Positions 16,221-24,499 of a stretch of DNA of 40,633 nt are shown here, in pieces. The DNA is taken from contig DIMW01000006.1 of NCBI GenBank assembly GCA_002425765.1, forward strand, positions 181,461-222,093, given 5' to 3'. The stretch is from Spirochaetaceae bacterium UBA5556 (lineage in GTDB: Bacteria > Spirochaetota > Spirochaetia > Treponematales > Rectinemataceae). Within the stretch, counting starts at the first letter, position 1, and each line of letters begins with the position of its first letter. The position numbers and the translations under genes were made by a program. The notes beneath the pieces were generated by a model. It ran no database searches and had not been told where the DNA came from. It saw only the letters and a program-made list of their open reading frames with translations.

Positions 16221-16254
16221 TAAAATAAAAGGCCGTCCGGTTTTTCAGACGGCC
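16221..16254 (-). terminator. Intrinsic terminator of tRNA-Cys
   Basis: On the minus strand GGCCGTC/GACGGCC (16254-16248 with 16237-16231) with a 10-nt loop is followed by TTTTATTTTA. Confidence 0.9.
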
Positions 16255-16266
16255 CGCAGGTTCACA

Positions 16267-16338
16267 AGGCGCCGAGCGGAATCGAACCGCTGTATAAAGG
16301 TTTTGCAGACCTCTCCCTTACCTCTTGGGTACGGCGCC
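16267..16338 (-). tRNA. tRNA-Cys (anticodon GCA)
   Basis: The cloverleaf is complete: acceptor GGCGCCG/CGGCGCC, anticodon stem GAGGT/ACCTT with loop CTGCAAA (anticodon GCA), and T-arm AGCGG-TTCGATT-CCGCT. The discriminator is T (U73), the cysteine identity base. CCA is not encoded. It has its own promoter and terminator between secF and the CHASE-like/receiver gene. Confidence 0.97.
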
Positions 16339-16351
16339 AATCGCGGGGCCA

Positions 16352-16380
16352 ATACTACCTGAGCGCCCCGCCTTTGTCAA
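16352..16380 (-). promoter_or_regulatory. Promoter of tRNA-Cys
   Basis: On the minus strand TTGACA (16380-16375), a 17-nt spacer and TAGTAT (16357-16352) lie 13 nt before the tRNA 5' end. Both hexamers are identical to those of the tRNA-Ala promoter, and the following bases are GC-rich. Confidence 0.85.
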
Positions 16381-16388
16381 CAATTGCC

Positions 16389-17639
16389 CTAACCTTTGGC
16401 AGGCGCCACGGCCTTTTCATTTGTTTGTTTTACAACCTTTGGTTTTCTCTTCGCTTTCTGGTTCTCCCACATGAGCACGAAAGCGCTGGCAATAAAGATG
16501 GTCGAGTACACACCGCTCGTCATGCCTACAAGGAGAGCCAGCGCAAAATCCTTAATACTCCCTGTCGTGAAGAAAAATAGCGCCAGCACCGCCAGCATGG
16601 TCGTCAGAGTGGTGATGATGGAACGCCCAAGAGTAAGGGTCAATCCCCGATTCAAAACATCGACAAAGGGGTCTGACGGGTACATCTTGCGCTCTTCGCG
16701 CACACGGTCGAACTGCACGATCGTATCGTTGATGGAATAGCCGAGGATAGTCAGAATCGCCGCGATGGTTGTCGTATTGAATTCCATTCGTGTCCATACA
16801 ATAAACATGACCATGATGAGCGCATCGTGGACGATGGCAAGCACGGCGCCAATGGCGTATTCAATCTTAAATCGAATCGTCGAGTATAAGAGAATAACAA
16901 AGAGGGTAACCACAACCAGCCATATGGACTGCTGGCCAAGCGCCTGGGAGTACCGGGGCCCGACATAGTCGGTCTTTACCACCACCACTCTGTCTTTGCC
17001 CACTTTGTCCTCGATGAGTTGGCGGATGGTCTGCGTGGCCGTCGTGGTAAAGTGGGGGTCTGTGCCGTCATCGCGGACGCGCACCATATAGCGCTGCCGA
17101 GAAGCCGGATTGATCGTCTGCACCGAAATCTGGCCGAGCGATTTGAGCGCGTCGCGCACGATATCAATCGAGGCGTAACGCTCAGTATCATTTATTGGGG
17201 CACGATAGAGCTTCACCGGATCTATGCTTAAAAGTGAATTACCTTGATATGTAGGCACAAGCGAGGTAGATGGAAGGGTATCGCTCCCCTCCGCGAGCGT
17301 AACCGCGATTCCCCGCTCTTTTTCCAGTGCCACTTTGATGTCCGCAATTGTCGGATAGGTCTTGTAATCCAAGGTCACGGTCCGTTTTTGAGCCTCCGCG
17401 CCGGAGAAGACCACAATGAGCTGAGTATCGCTCACGGTAAGTTCCGCGTTGCCTTTACCATTGAACGTCACCTGGCCAGCCGGAAATACAAGCTGAATCG
17501 TTTCATTGATACCAGCCTGGAAATCGACGCCGAGGTTGAAGCCTTTCGTGAAGTATCCGATAAGCCCGAATACGATAATGGTAGAGCTCATAATGACAGC
17601 GGGCACAAAGAATTTGTCGAACCGAATTAGGCGTTTCAT
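16389..17639 (-). CDS. secF: Protein translocase subunit SecF
   Basis: A 416-residue inner-membrane protein that works with SecD to pull exported proteins across the membrane using the proton motive force. The first transmembrane helix (about 11-31) is followed by GVDFQAGI, the SecF signature near the first periplasmic domain. Five more hydrophobic segments lie in the C-terminal half, with the conserved NDTIVQFDRVREE region. The periplasmic part is about 100 residues longer than in E. coli (323 residues in total there). The start codon shares a base with the secD stop (TAATG), so translation is coupled. The C-terminal tail is lysine-rich. Confidence 0.96.
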   Translation of the reverse strand: MKRLIRFDKFFVPAVIMSSTIIVFGLIGYFTKGFNLGVDFQAGINETIQLVFPAGQVTFNGKGNAELTVSDTQLIVVFSGAEAQKRTVTLDYKTYPTIADIKVALEKERGIAVTLAEGSDTLPSTSLVPTYQGNSLLSIDPVKLYRAPINDTERYASIDIVRDALKSLGQISVQTINPASRQRYMVRVRDDGTDPHFTTTATQTIRQLIEDKVGKDRVVVVKTDYVGPRYSQALGQQSIWLVVVTLFVILLYSTIRFKIEYAIGAVLAIVHDALIMVMFIVWTRMEFNTTTIAAILTILGYSINDTIVQFDRVREERKMYPSDPFVDVLNRGLTLTLGRSIITTLTTMLAVLALFFFTTGSIKDFALALLVGMTSGVYSTIFIASAFVLMWENQKAKRKPKVVKQTNEKAVAPAKG

Positions 17640-19375
17640 TATCGGATCCTCCAGCTGATGGACGTATGCGTGGCCTTGAGCACCTCTGTTTCAAAATCAA
17701 AGATAAGCCGCGATACGAAAAGCGATGTGAACAGGCTCGTCATATTGCCTATAGCGAGAGAGACGGCAAAGCCCTGAATCGGGCCGGTGCCAAGCTGCGC
17801 CATGAAGAGCGCCGCGATAATGGTCGTGATGTTCGAGTCCATGACCGCCCAGAACGCCTTATCGAATCCCGCGTGAATCGCCGCCGCCCGCGTCTTGCCC
17901 GCCCTGAGCTCTTCCTTGATGCGTTCGAAGATGATGACGTTGGCGTCGACCGCCATGCCCGTCGTCAGCACGAAGCCCGCGATGGAGGGAAGAGTGAGCG
18001 TGAGCTTGAAAGCCGTCAGTACCGAAAGCATCAGATAGAGGTTGATTACCTGCGCGATCGTCGCGTTGAATCCGGCCCACTTATAGTATGCGAACATGAA
18101 TATAAAAATAGACAAAAGGCCGACGATTATGGCTGTTTCCCCCTGACCGATCGAGTCTTCGCCGAGAGACGCGCCAATCGCCTGCTGGCTCACCACGGAG
18201 AGGCTGAGGGGAAGCGCGGCGGTCCTCAAAAGCAGCGCGAGCGCTTCGGCCTCGTCGCCGCTGAAGCCGGTGATCCGCACCGACTCCCGGATCGGTTCCT
18301 GAATTCTGGCATACGACTTTATCCGGTCGTCGAGCACGACGGCCATGGTTTTGCCCACATTGTCGCTCGTCAGTTTGTAGAAGAGATCGCCACCCTCTTT
18401 GTCGAGCACGAAGTTCGTCTCCGGCTTGCCGGTAATGGAATCGGTCGAGACCGTCGCGCTCTGGATATGGCTACCGTCGAGCCCGGGTTTGCCCAGAAGC
18501 ACCATGTATTCGCCCGTGAACTCGTCGAGACCGTAGCTGTCCTTCTTGTAGACCTTACGGACGATTTCACCTTCCGGCACGAGGCCTGGCTTGTCCACGG
18601 CCATCGTCTGCTCGTCGATGCCGACAGGATTCGTCGAAAGGTACGAGTTCACGGCGGTGGACGCTTCGGAATCGACAATGTAGAAGGCAAGATTCCCCTT
18701 GCCCATGATGATGGAATTGATGCGCTCGGGATCGGGGGTGCCCGGAATCTCGATATATATCTGGTCCTCGCCCTGACGCCTGATCACCGGTTCCGTAAGG
18801 CCGAACTTGTCGATGCGCGAATTGAGAATCTCCACGGCGCGCTTCATCGCGTCTTCCTTCTCGGCCTGAGAGAGGTCGTGGCCGACTTTCTCGGAAAGGC
18901 TCTTCAAGTCGGCTTGAATTACCGCGCTCATGCCGCCAGCCAGATCGAGGCCCAACTGCACCGCGTTGGAGTGCACGTTTTTGAGGTTGAGCACGCGCTC
19001 TCTGTATCGGGACTCGATACTGTCGAACATGCTGCGTTCACCCGAAAAGCCGGAAAGAATGGCTACGGCATCCCAGGTTTTTGGGGCAGGCTTCTTTGCG
19101 AGCGAATAGGCTTTCTTCGCCGATTCGAGCGCGACCTTATACGTTTTCTGGCCTGAAAGATCCATGGTGTCTTTCTGGGTAGCCTTCTGCTTGAGGTCGG
19201 TGATGATGAGATAGGTCATGCGCCGGGAATATTCTCGAATCTGCTCCCGGGAACCTACCGCGATGGCTTGGTCCTCTTTCGGTGTCAGGAAATACCACTG
19301 AATGCTCGGAAAAAGGAACATGAGGGCCACGGCGAGCACTGCGATGACGACCAATAGGCGGCGTAATTTGCTCAT
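17639..19375 (-). CDS. secD: Protein translocase subunit SecD
   Basis: A 578-residue partner of SecF. The first transmembrane helix lies at about 7-25. The signature LGLDLAGGMS comes only at 141-150, against about residue 40 in E. coli, so ~100 extra residues (lysine- and alanine-rich, probably periplasmic) precede it. Near the end are the conserved TLPSIAGFVLTTGMAVDANVIIFERIKEE and the multi-helix region. GGAG lies ahead of the ATG. It is the middle gene of yajC-secD-secF, separated from yajC by a 94-nt gap with a hairpin. Confidence 0.96.
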   Translation of the reverse strand: MSKLRRLLVVIAVLAVALMFLFPSIQWYFLTPKEDQAIAVGSREQIREYSRRMTYLIITDLKQKATQKDTMDLSGQKTYKVALESAKKAYSLAKKPAPKTWDAVAILSGFSGERSMFDSIESRYRERVLNLKNVHSNAVQLGLDLAGGMSAVIQADLKSLSEKVGHDLSQAEKEDAMKRAVEILNSRIDKFGLTEPVIRRQGEDQIYIEIPGTPDPERINSIIMGKGNLAFYIVDSEASTAVNSYLSTNPVGIDEQTMAVDKPGLVPEGEIVRKVYKKDSYGLDEFTGEYMVLLGKPGLDGSHIQSATVSTDSITGKPETNFVLDKEGGDLFYKLTSDNVGKTMAVVLDDRIKSYARIQEPIRESVRITGFSGDEAEALALLLRTAALPLSLSVVSQQAIGASLGEDSIGQGETAIIVGLLSIFIFMFAYYKWAGFNATIAQVINLYLMLSVLTAFKLTLTLPSIAGFVLTTGMAVDANVIIFERIKEELRAGKTRAAAIHAGFDKAFWAVMDSNITTIIAALFMAQLGTGPIQGFAVSLAIGNMTSLFTSLFVSRLIFDFETEVLKATHTSISWRIR

Positions 19376-19426
19376 ACCGGTTTACTCCAATCTTCTCATG
19401 GATGTATCGACTGCGGAGAGATATGG

Positions 19427-19460
19427 TATGCCGGCCTGCCCTAAAGCAAGGCCCGGCATA
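19427..19460 (-). promoter_or_regulatory. Hairpin in the yajC-secD gap
   Basis: The 8-bp arms TATGCCGG/CCGGCATA (19427-19434 with 19453-19460) enclose a partly paired 18-nt interior (GCCTGCCCTAAAGCAAGG read on plus). There is no T-run, so it is more likely an mRNA stabiliser, processing site or attenuator than a terminator. It lies 50-80 nt before the secD start. Confidence 0.5.
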
Positions 19461-19469
19461 TCGGGTAAT

Positions 19470-19847
19470 TTACTTGTCTTCGGCTTTCTCTTCAGGCTCT
19501 TCGGTTGTCTCCGCCTTTTCCTCTGCCTTTACGGGGCTCACCGAGGAAATCGCCGACTTTGAAAATTCAATCCGGGTTCCATCGTCGACTTTCACGACAA
19601 CCGTGGACTCTTTTACGGAGGCCACTACGCCATGAATTCCGCCGATAGTGACAATCTTGTCGCCTTTCTTGACGCCCGCAATCATCTGCTGCATCTGTTT
19701 CTGTTTCTTGTTCTGCGGGCGAATGATCAGAAAGTAGAAGATCACGAAAACAAGACCAAAGGTCACGATGGTGGAGACGAGTGACCCCGTCGAATTGGGC
19801 GCTGCCGTTGTCTGCAGCAGTGTCAAGCCATTCTGGATACCGTTCAT
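19470..19847 (-). CDS. yajC: Preprotein translocase accessory subunit YajC
   Basis: A 125-residue protein with one transmembrane segment (about 22-42) ending in YFLIIRPQNKKQKQM, the hallmark of YajC, then the short cytoplasmic domain GVKKGDKIVTIGGIHGVV. The acidic tail after residue ~105 is a lineage-specific extension rich in E and K. AAGGAAG lies 5 nt before the ATG. As in most bacteria it precedes secD and secF. Confidence 0.96.
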   Translation of the reverse strand: MNGIQNGLTLLQTTAAPNSTGSLVSTIVTFGLVFVIFYFLIIRPQNKKQKQMQQMIAGVKKGDKIVTIGGIHGVVASVKESTVVVKVDDGTRIEFSKSAISSVSPVKAEEKAETTEEPEEKAEDK

Positions 19848-19914
19848 ATATCTTCCTTGTCAAAAAAGAATTCCATAAAAAGTAGCATGGAGCGCCTTAA
19901 GTGGTCAAGTTGCG

Positions 19915-20859
19915 CTATTCGGTGATGGCAGTTCCAGCCTCCCCATCGACTGCCGCCGTGGCGTTTTCCATAGAAGTGATGATCACTTTCTCCCCTCCCC
20001 GGCGGATAAAATCGCAGGCCGCCTCGATTTTCGGCCCCATGGAACCTTTGGGGAACTGTCCCTCAGCCATATATTTTTCGCACTCCTCAACCGAGAGATG
20101 GTCGAAAACCCGTTGATCGGGCTTGCGAAAATTTATGGCCACCTTATCGACCCCCGTAAGAATTATGAGTTCGTCCGCATCGATAAGATTGGCGAGCAGC
20201 GCGGAAGCGCGGTCCTTGTCGATCACCGCGTCGACGCCCGAAAGTATACCGCTCGCCTCTCGCTTGACGGGTATTCCTCCGCCGCCCACGGCAATCACTA
20301 TTTTCCCATCATCGATGAGGTCCTTGATGATGTCTTTCTCTACCACATCGAGAGGCCTGGGGCTCGGAACTACCCTCCGATAGCCGCGCATGGGATCTTC
20401 TTTGATAATCCAGCCCCGAGTGCGCAATTTTTCGACCTGCTCGGCCTTATAGAAAGGGCCGACATATTTCGACGGATCCTGCATTGAAGGATCATCCGGA
20501 TCAACTTCAACCTGGGTCACGACAGTGACGATATCTTTCTCGATACCTTCAATGCGGAGTGCGTTGGCGAGACTCTGCGCGATCATATATCCCATGGAGC
20601 CCTGGGTATCGGCGACAATCACATTGAGCGGGGAAGGAGGAACCTGACTGGACGCCGCCTCGTTCCTGATGAGGTGAACACCGGCCTGTGGTCCGTTGCC
20701 ATGTGTCAAAACGACTTTATGGCCTTCAGCGATCATGCCGACAATAGCTTTCATGCTTTTGCGGGTATTTTCGAACTGCTGTTCGACAGTGCCCTCCGTG
20801 CCCTCTTCAATGATTGCATTACCACCAAGGGCCACCACGATGGTCTTGCGCGCTACCAT
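19915..20859 (-). CDS. arcC: Carbamate kinase
   Basis: A 314-residue cytoplasmic enzyme of the amino acid kinase fold. It converts carbamoyl phosphate and ADP to ATP, carbon dioxide and ammonia at the end of arginine, agmatine or purine fermentation. VALGGNAI at 9-16, LTHGNGPQAG and VPSPRP with AVGGGGIPV are diagnostic of the family. AAGGAG lies 5 nt before ATG. No arginine deiminase or ornithine carbamoyltransferase gene is adjacent, so the carbamoyl phosphate source is encoded elsewhere. It is divergent from ispH and 67 nt upstream of yajC. Confidence 0.96.
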   Translation of the reverse strand: MVARKTIVVALGGNAIIEEGTEGTVEQQFENTRKSMKAIVGMIAEGHKVVLTHGNGPQAGVHLIRNEAASSQVPPSPLNVIVADTQGSMGYMIAQSLANALRIEGIEKDIVTVVTQVEVDPDDPSMQDPSKYVGPFYKAEQVEKLRTRGWIIKEDPMRGYRRVVPSPRPLDVVEKDIIKDLIDDGKIVIAVGGGGIPVKREASGILSGVDAVIDKDRASALLANLIDADELIILTGVDKVAINFRKPDQRVFDHLSVEECEKYMAEGQFPKGSMGPKIEAACDFIRRGGEKVIITSMENATAAVDGEAGTAITE

Positions 20860-20899
20860 GACATCTCCTTCTTCAAGACGGAAATTTTTCAGAAGTAGT

Positions 20900-20927
20900 A
20901 GTATAGCACTTTTTTTAAAATACGCAA
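20900..20927 (-). promoter_or_regulatory. Promoter of carbamate kinase
   Basis: On the minus strand TTGCGT (20927-20922), a 16-nt spacer containing an A-tract, and TATACT (20905-20900). The leader of about 30 nt contains the AAGGAG site. Confidence 0.65.
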
Positions 20928-20984
20928 CGTGCAGTTCCGCGGCACGAGTGGAAGCTCCGCGGCAAATTTGCTATTATTCATAGC

Positions 20985-21860
20985 ATGCAGATCATCAGGG
21001 CACGTGTGCTGGGCATGTGCATGGGCGTGCGCCGCGCAGACAAACTTGCGCGTGAAGCAGCACAGGAGGCCACGAGGACTGACTGTCGTGTCTACACCTA
21101 TGGGCCTCTCATCCACAACCCTCAAGCGGTGGCTGAGCTCGAAGCACTCGGTATCCATGTCCTCGATGCAAAAGCGATCGAGGCGGGCACAGGCGAATTG
21201 CCAGATTTAAGGAATGCGGTTGTTCTCATCCGGGCACACGGAGCATCTCTTGCGGCGCTGTCTCGCCTGCAGAAACTGGGGGCTCACATTGTCGATGCCA
21301 CATGTCCGCGCGTCATAAAAAGCCAGCGCCTCGCGCGCCATTACGAAAAGTTAGGATGGCAGGTAGTGCTCGTCGGAGACCCTCGCCATGGCGAGATTGC
21401 GGGTATTTTGGGCCATACTTCGAACACGCTCGTCGTCGACGGCCCAGAGACGGCCCTTCGTATGGCAGAGAAGCTGAAGGATCACCCCTGTGTCCTCATT
21501 GCCCAGACGACCATCCGCCAAGAAGACTACGACGCGGTAATTGAAATCTTTCAATCCCACGTCAAAAATATGATCGCGGAAAAAACCATATGCCCCGCGA
21601 CGCGCGAACGCCAGACGGCACTCACCGAGCTCTGCGGACAGGTCGATGCCCTGCTCATCGTCGGGGGAAAAAATTCGGAAAACACAAAGCGCCTGCATGC
21701 GAGCGCAGTCGACTGCGGCAAGCCCGCATGGCATATCGAAACAGCGAGCGAACTCAAGGCGGAAATGACGAAGTTTACACGCATCGGGATTACCGCGGGA
21801 GCGTCTACGCCCGATTTCATCGTCGATGAAATACAAAAGACACTTTCTAATATGGCTTGA
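20985..21860 (+). CDS. ispH: 4-hydroxy-3-methylbut-2-enyl diphosphate reductase
   Basis: A 291-residue iron-sulphur enzyme that makes isopentenyl and dimethylallyl diphosphate in the last step of the MEP isoprenoid pathway. The three cluster cysteines are visible: C12 (GMCMGV), C107 (DATCPRV) and C203 (TICPATRERQ). The conserved GDPRHGEIAGILGH and the ITAGASTPDFIVDE end are present. Length is normal. No ribosome site precedes the ATG; a TATTAT hexamer 7 nt upstream suggests a leaderless message, although the -35 is poor. It starts a run of six same-strand genes. Confidence 0.97.
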   Translation: MQIIRARVLGMCMGVRRADKLAREAAQEATRTDCRVYTYGPLIHNPQAVAELEALGIHVLDAKAIEAGTGELPDLRNAVVLIRAHGASLAALSRLQKLGAHIVDATCPRVIKSQRLARHYEKLGWQVVLVGDPRHGEIAGILGHTSNTLVVDGPETALRMAEKLKDHPCVLIAQTTIRQEDYDAVIEIFQSHVKNMIAEKTICPATRERQTALTELCGQVDALLIVGGKNSENTKRLHASAVDCGKPAWHIETASELKAEMTKFTRIGITAGASTPDFIVDEIQKTLSNMA

Positions 21861-21870
21861 GGGTATCAGT

Positions 21871-22452
21871 ATGAGTATCATAAACGAAATTGAATCACGG
21901 CGCGCACGCCGCGGGCTCTCTCCTGAGCCTTTAGATGAGCGAATCGTCGCTGAACTTGCCTATGCGGCAACCCTGGCCCCCTCGTGTTCCAATAATCAGC
22001 CCTGGCGAATAATCGCAATTAAAAACGAAACGCCGAGCGCTCAAGCCGAAGGCGTGCGCGCCGCCCTTACGCCGGGAAACGCGTGGGCGCAGAGGGCCAC
22101 ATGGTTCTTTGTGCTCTGTACGGGGGCGCACCTCGATTGCAGACTCGAAGAGGGCAGGGATTATGCATATTTCGATCTTGGCCAGGCGTCGATGGCGCTC
22201 CAGCTTCAGGCTCAGCACGAAGGCCTCATCGCGCACCCCATGGCAGGCTTCTCACCGTCAAAGGTGCGGACGGCGCTCTCCATTCCAAAAGAAATCGTTC
22301 CGCTTGTAGTCCTCGCTGTTGGGAAACCGGGCCCGGTCGATGCCCTCTCGGACAAGCAAAAAACCGACGAGAACTCGCCGAGGAACCGGCGGCCTATGGA
22401 GGAAGTGGTATACCGAGGGAGCTACGGCGTTCCGTTTTCCACTTTACCATAA
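21871..22452 (+). CDS. Nitroreductase-family flavoprotein
   Basis: A 193-residue member of the FMN-dependent nitroreductase fold. The N-terminal RRARRGLSPEPLDERIVAELAYAATLAPSCSNNQPWRI carries the usual FMN-binding start (RRxxR and the SxxNxQPW pattern), and MALQLQAQHEGLIAHPMAGF near residue 110 matches the central helix. It probably reduces quinones, nitro-compounds or similar acceptors in the cytoplasm. ATG 21871 has GAGGG 7 nt upstream and lies 10 nt after ispH; an upstream in-frame start inside ispH is rejected. Confidence 0.88.
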   Translation: MSIINEIESRRARRGLSPEPLDERIVAELAYAATLAPSCSNNQPWRIIAIKNETPSAQAEGVRAALTPGNAWAQRATWFFVLCTGAHLDCRLEEGRDYAYFDLGQASMALQLQAQHEGLIAHPMAGFSPSKVRTALSIPKEIVPLVVLAVGKPGPVDALSDKQKTDENSPRNRRPMEEVVYRGSYGVPFSTLP

Positions 22453-22477
22453 TCCCCGCCCGTGATACAAAAGCGTT

Positions 22478-23125
22478 ATGCCCCCTGTCAAGATAATCGG
22501 TATATCCGGCGGTTCGGGTTCCGGCAAGACCACTATAGTACGAAAAATTTCAGAAATGGTCAGTGATTTTGTCTTTCTGCCGCAGGACAACTATTACAAA
22601 TCCGCCGAGTTCATCAACAACCGCAATATCACGGCGTTCAATTTCGACCATCCTGACGCGTTCGACAATGAGCTGCTCATCGAACACCTGACCGCGCTTA
22701 AAAATGGCGATCCGATCGATATGCCGGTCTATGACTTTGTGCACCACAGGCGTACCGAGCAGACCACCCGTATCCAGCCTTCAAAGCTCGTCATTTTCGA
22801 AGGCATCATGATTTTCACCAACAAGCAGGTGCGCGAACTCATCGATCTTAAGATTTTTGTCGACACCCCGGACGACATCCGATTCATCCGACGCTTAACC
22901 CGGGATATCAAGGAGCGCGGACGCACTGTCGACTCGGTCGTCGAGCAGTATTTGACCGTCGTCCGTCCCGGCCATTACGAATTTATCGAACCCACAAAAG
23001 CTTACGCCGATATAATCATCCCCGAAGGCGGTTTCAATGAACGCGCGCTCGATGTTCTCGTTTCTTTTATAAATTCAGTCATATATCCTATGGAGGGGCG
23101 TGAAAAACCCGACACAGGCATCTAG
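22478..23125 (+). CDS. udk: Uridine kinase
   Basis: A 215-residue P-loop kinase that phosphorylates uridine and cytidine in pyrimidine salvage. The Walker A GGSGSGKTT lies at 11-19; PQDNYYK and FNFDHPDAFD are the uridine kinase nucleoside-binding motifs, and RRLTRDIKERGRT forms the lid. Length matches E. coli Udk (213). It follows the nitroreductase gene by 25 nt. The ribosome site is weak. Confidence 0.95.
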   Translation: MPPVKIIGISGGSGSGKTTIVRKISEMVSDFVFLPQDNYYKSAEFINNRNITAFNFDHPDAFDNELLIEHLTALKNGDPIDMPVYDFVHHRRTEQTTRIQPSKLVIFEGIMIFTNKQVRELIDLKIFVDTPDDIRFIRRLTRDIKERGRTVDSVVEQYLTVVRPGHYEFIEPTKAYADIIIPEGGFNERALDVLVSFINSVIYPMEGREKPDTGI

Positions 23126-23242
23126 CGGTTCCGCGCCACTCAAAAAACCCACATTTCCCTTTCGCCCACAATTTTGCTACTTTTATTATAGCGGTATGGA
23201 CAAATAAATAGTGTTTTGATCAAGATATAAAAAGGAAGCGAT

Positions 23243-23764
23243 ATGCAAGGGCATGAAATAGACACTGAAAAGGCTCTTCTGGCAGGGGGCTGCTTCTGGT
23301 GTATGGAAGCACTCTTCAAGCGAATCCCCGGGGTTGTGCAAGTAAAATCCGGATATTGCGGGGGCGCCGTGCAAAATCCAAGCTATGAGCAAGTCTGCCA
23401 GAATACTACCGGTCACGCCGAAACCGTGGAGGTCGCGTTCGACCCTTTACGCATTTCTTACCAAGGAATTCTCGAATATTTCTGGAAATTCCATGATCCG
23501 ACCACTCTGAACCGGCAGGGCGCCGACATCGGCGAGCAATATCGTTCGGTGATTTTTTACTTAAGCGAATCCCAGCGAGAAATCGCCCAGCGGTCGAAGA
23601 GCGCGGCACAGAAGGCCTTCGATACGCCCATCGTGACATCTATAGAGCCCGCCGCCACGTTTTGGCCCGCCGAATCCTGGCATCAGGATTATTATGCCCA
23701 CAACCCCGACGCTCCATATTGCCGCTTTGTCATTACGCCAAAAATCGCCAAGCTTGAACCATGA
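23243..23764 (+). CDS. msrA: Peptide-methionine (S)-S-oxide reductase
   Basis: A 173-residue MsrA that repairs oxidised methionine. The catalytic motif GCFWCMEA gives nucleophile C17 and a second cysteine C20; the GYCGG and ADIGEQYRSVIFY motifs are typical. The cytoplasmic form, with no signal peptide. AAAGGAAG lies a few nt before the ATG. Its last four bases overlap the start of ttcA (ATGA), so they are translationally coupled. Confidence 0.96.
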   Translation: MQGHEIDTEKALLAGGCFWCMEALFKRIPGVVQVKSGYCGGAVQNPSYEQVCQNTTGHAETVEVAFDPLRISYQGILEYFWKFHDPTTLNRQGADIGEQYRSVIFYLSESQREIAQRSKSAAQKAFDTPIVTSIEPAATFWPAESWHQDYYAHNPDAPYCRFVITPKIAKLEP

Positions 23765-24492
23765 AAGACGCACGTACGACACTCTCTAAATTGACGGAAG
23801 TCGCGATTCGCCGTTACGAGATGGTTCAGCCTGAAGATAAAATTCTCATCGCGGTATCTGGCGGAAAAGATTCAAGCTGTCTCGCATGGGACCTCGCACT
23901 GAAGCGTCAATGGTGGGATGTCCCTTTTGACATTACGGCCTGTCATGTGGCTACGGATTTGGCAGATCAAGGGTATGCCAAACCCACCGATGAAGGGTGG
24001 CTCTCTTCACGCATGAAAGGATGGGGTATACCTTACGTGCGCATCGATGTGCCTGTAGCCGGAAGATTAAAACCTGGCGAAACAATGAATTGCTACTGGT
24101 GCGCCACGCAACGCCGCACAGAACTCATGAAATACGCGCAGGCGCATGGCTTCAATAAACTCGCGCTTGGCCATCATATGGACGACATGCTTGAAACGCT
24201 CTTCATGAATATGATGAAAAAGGGTGAATTCGCCACCATGCCGCCCATCATGCCCTATAAAAAATACCCCCTCACCGTTATCAGACCGCTTTCCCTCTGT
24301 GAAGAGCGACAAATCATTGCCTGCGCCGAGGAACTCGATCTGACATCTTTTACGTGCTCCTGTTCATTCAACCTTGAAGGAGAGCGCAAAAAGACCAGGA
24401 GGCTCATCGATCAGATCACCGGCAATTCAAGCCACGTCAAGCGCAACATCTTCGCATCAATGTCTCGCGTCCGGCCCGATTATTTGGCATAA
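23761..24492 (+). CDS. ttcA: tRNA 2-thiocytidine synthetase TtcA-family protein
   Basis: A 243-residue PP-loop ATPase with SGGKDS at 33-38, the CYWC pair C111/C114 and C199/C201 near the end. Three of these match the [4Fe-4S] ligands of TtcA, which makes 2-thiocytidine at tRNA position 32. LGHHMDDMLETLFMNM is the conserved second motif. The protein is shorter than E. coli TtcA (311) but within the family range. TtcA-like proteins without proven target exist in anaerobes, so the target base is inferred. Confidence 0.88.
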   Translation: MKDARTTLSKLTEVAIRRYEMVQPEDKILIAVSGGKDSSCLAWDLALKRQWWDVPFDITACHVATDLADQGYAKPTDEGWLSSRMKGWGIPYVRIDVPVAGRLKPGETMNCYWCATQRRTELMKYAQAHGFNKLALGHHMDDMLETLFMNMMKKGEFATMPPIMPYKKYPLTVIRPLSLCEERQIIACAEELDLTSFTCSCSFNLEGERKKTRRLIDQITGNSSHVKRNIFASMSRVRPDYLA

Positions 24493-24499
24493 TATCCGT

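Noticed and set aside
17666..19156. Plus-strand frame of 496 codons
   Set aside because: Antisense to secD; composition (R, H, E rich) is a mirror of the real gene and no family is recognisable.
23243..23764. Selenocysteine in MsrA
   Set aside because: The catalytic position is an ordinary cysteine codon; no in-frame TGA.
24465..24499. Separate leaderless promoter for thpR
   Set aside because: CATAAT lies 6 nt before the ATG but no -35 is present at 17 bp, and the gene starts 7 nt after ttcA, so co-transcription is enough to explain it.
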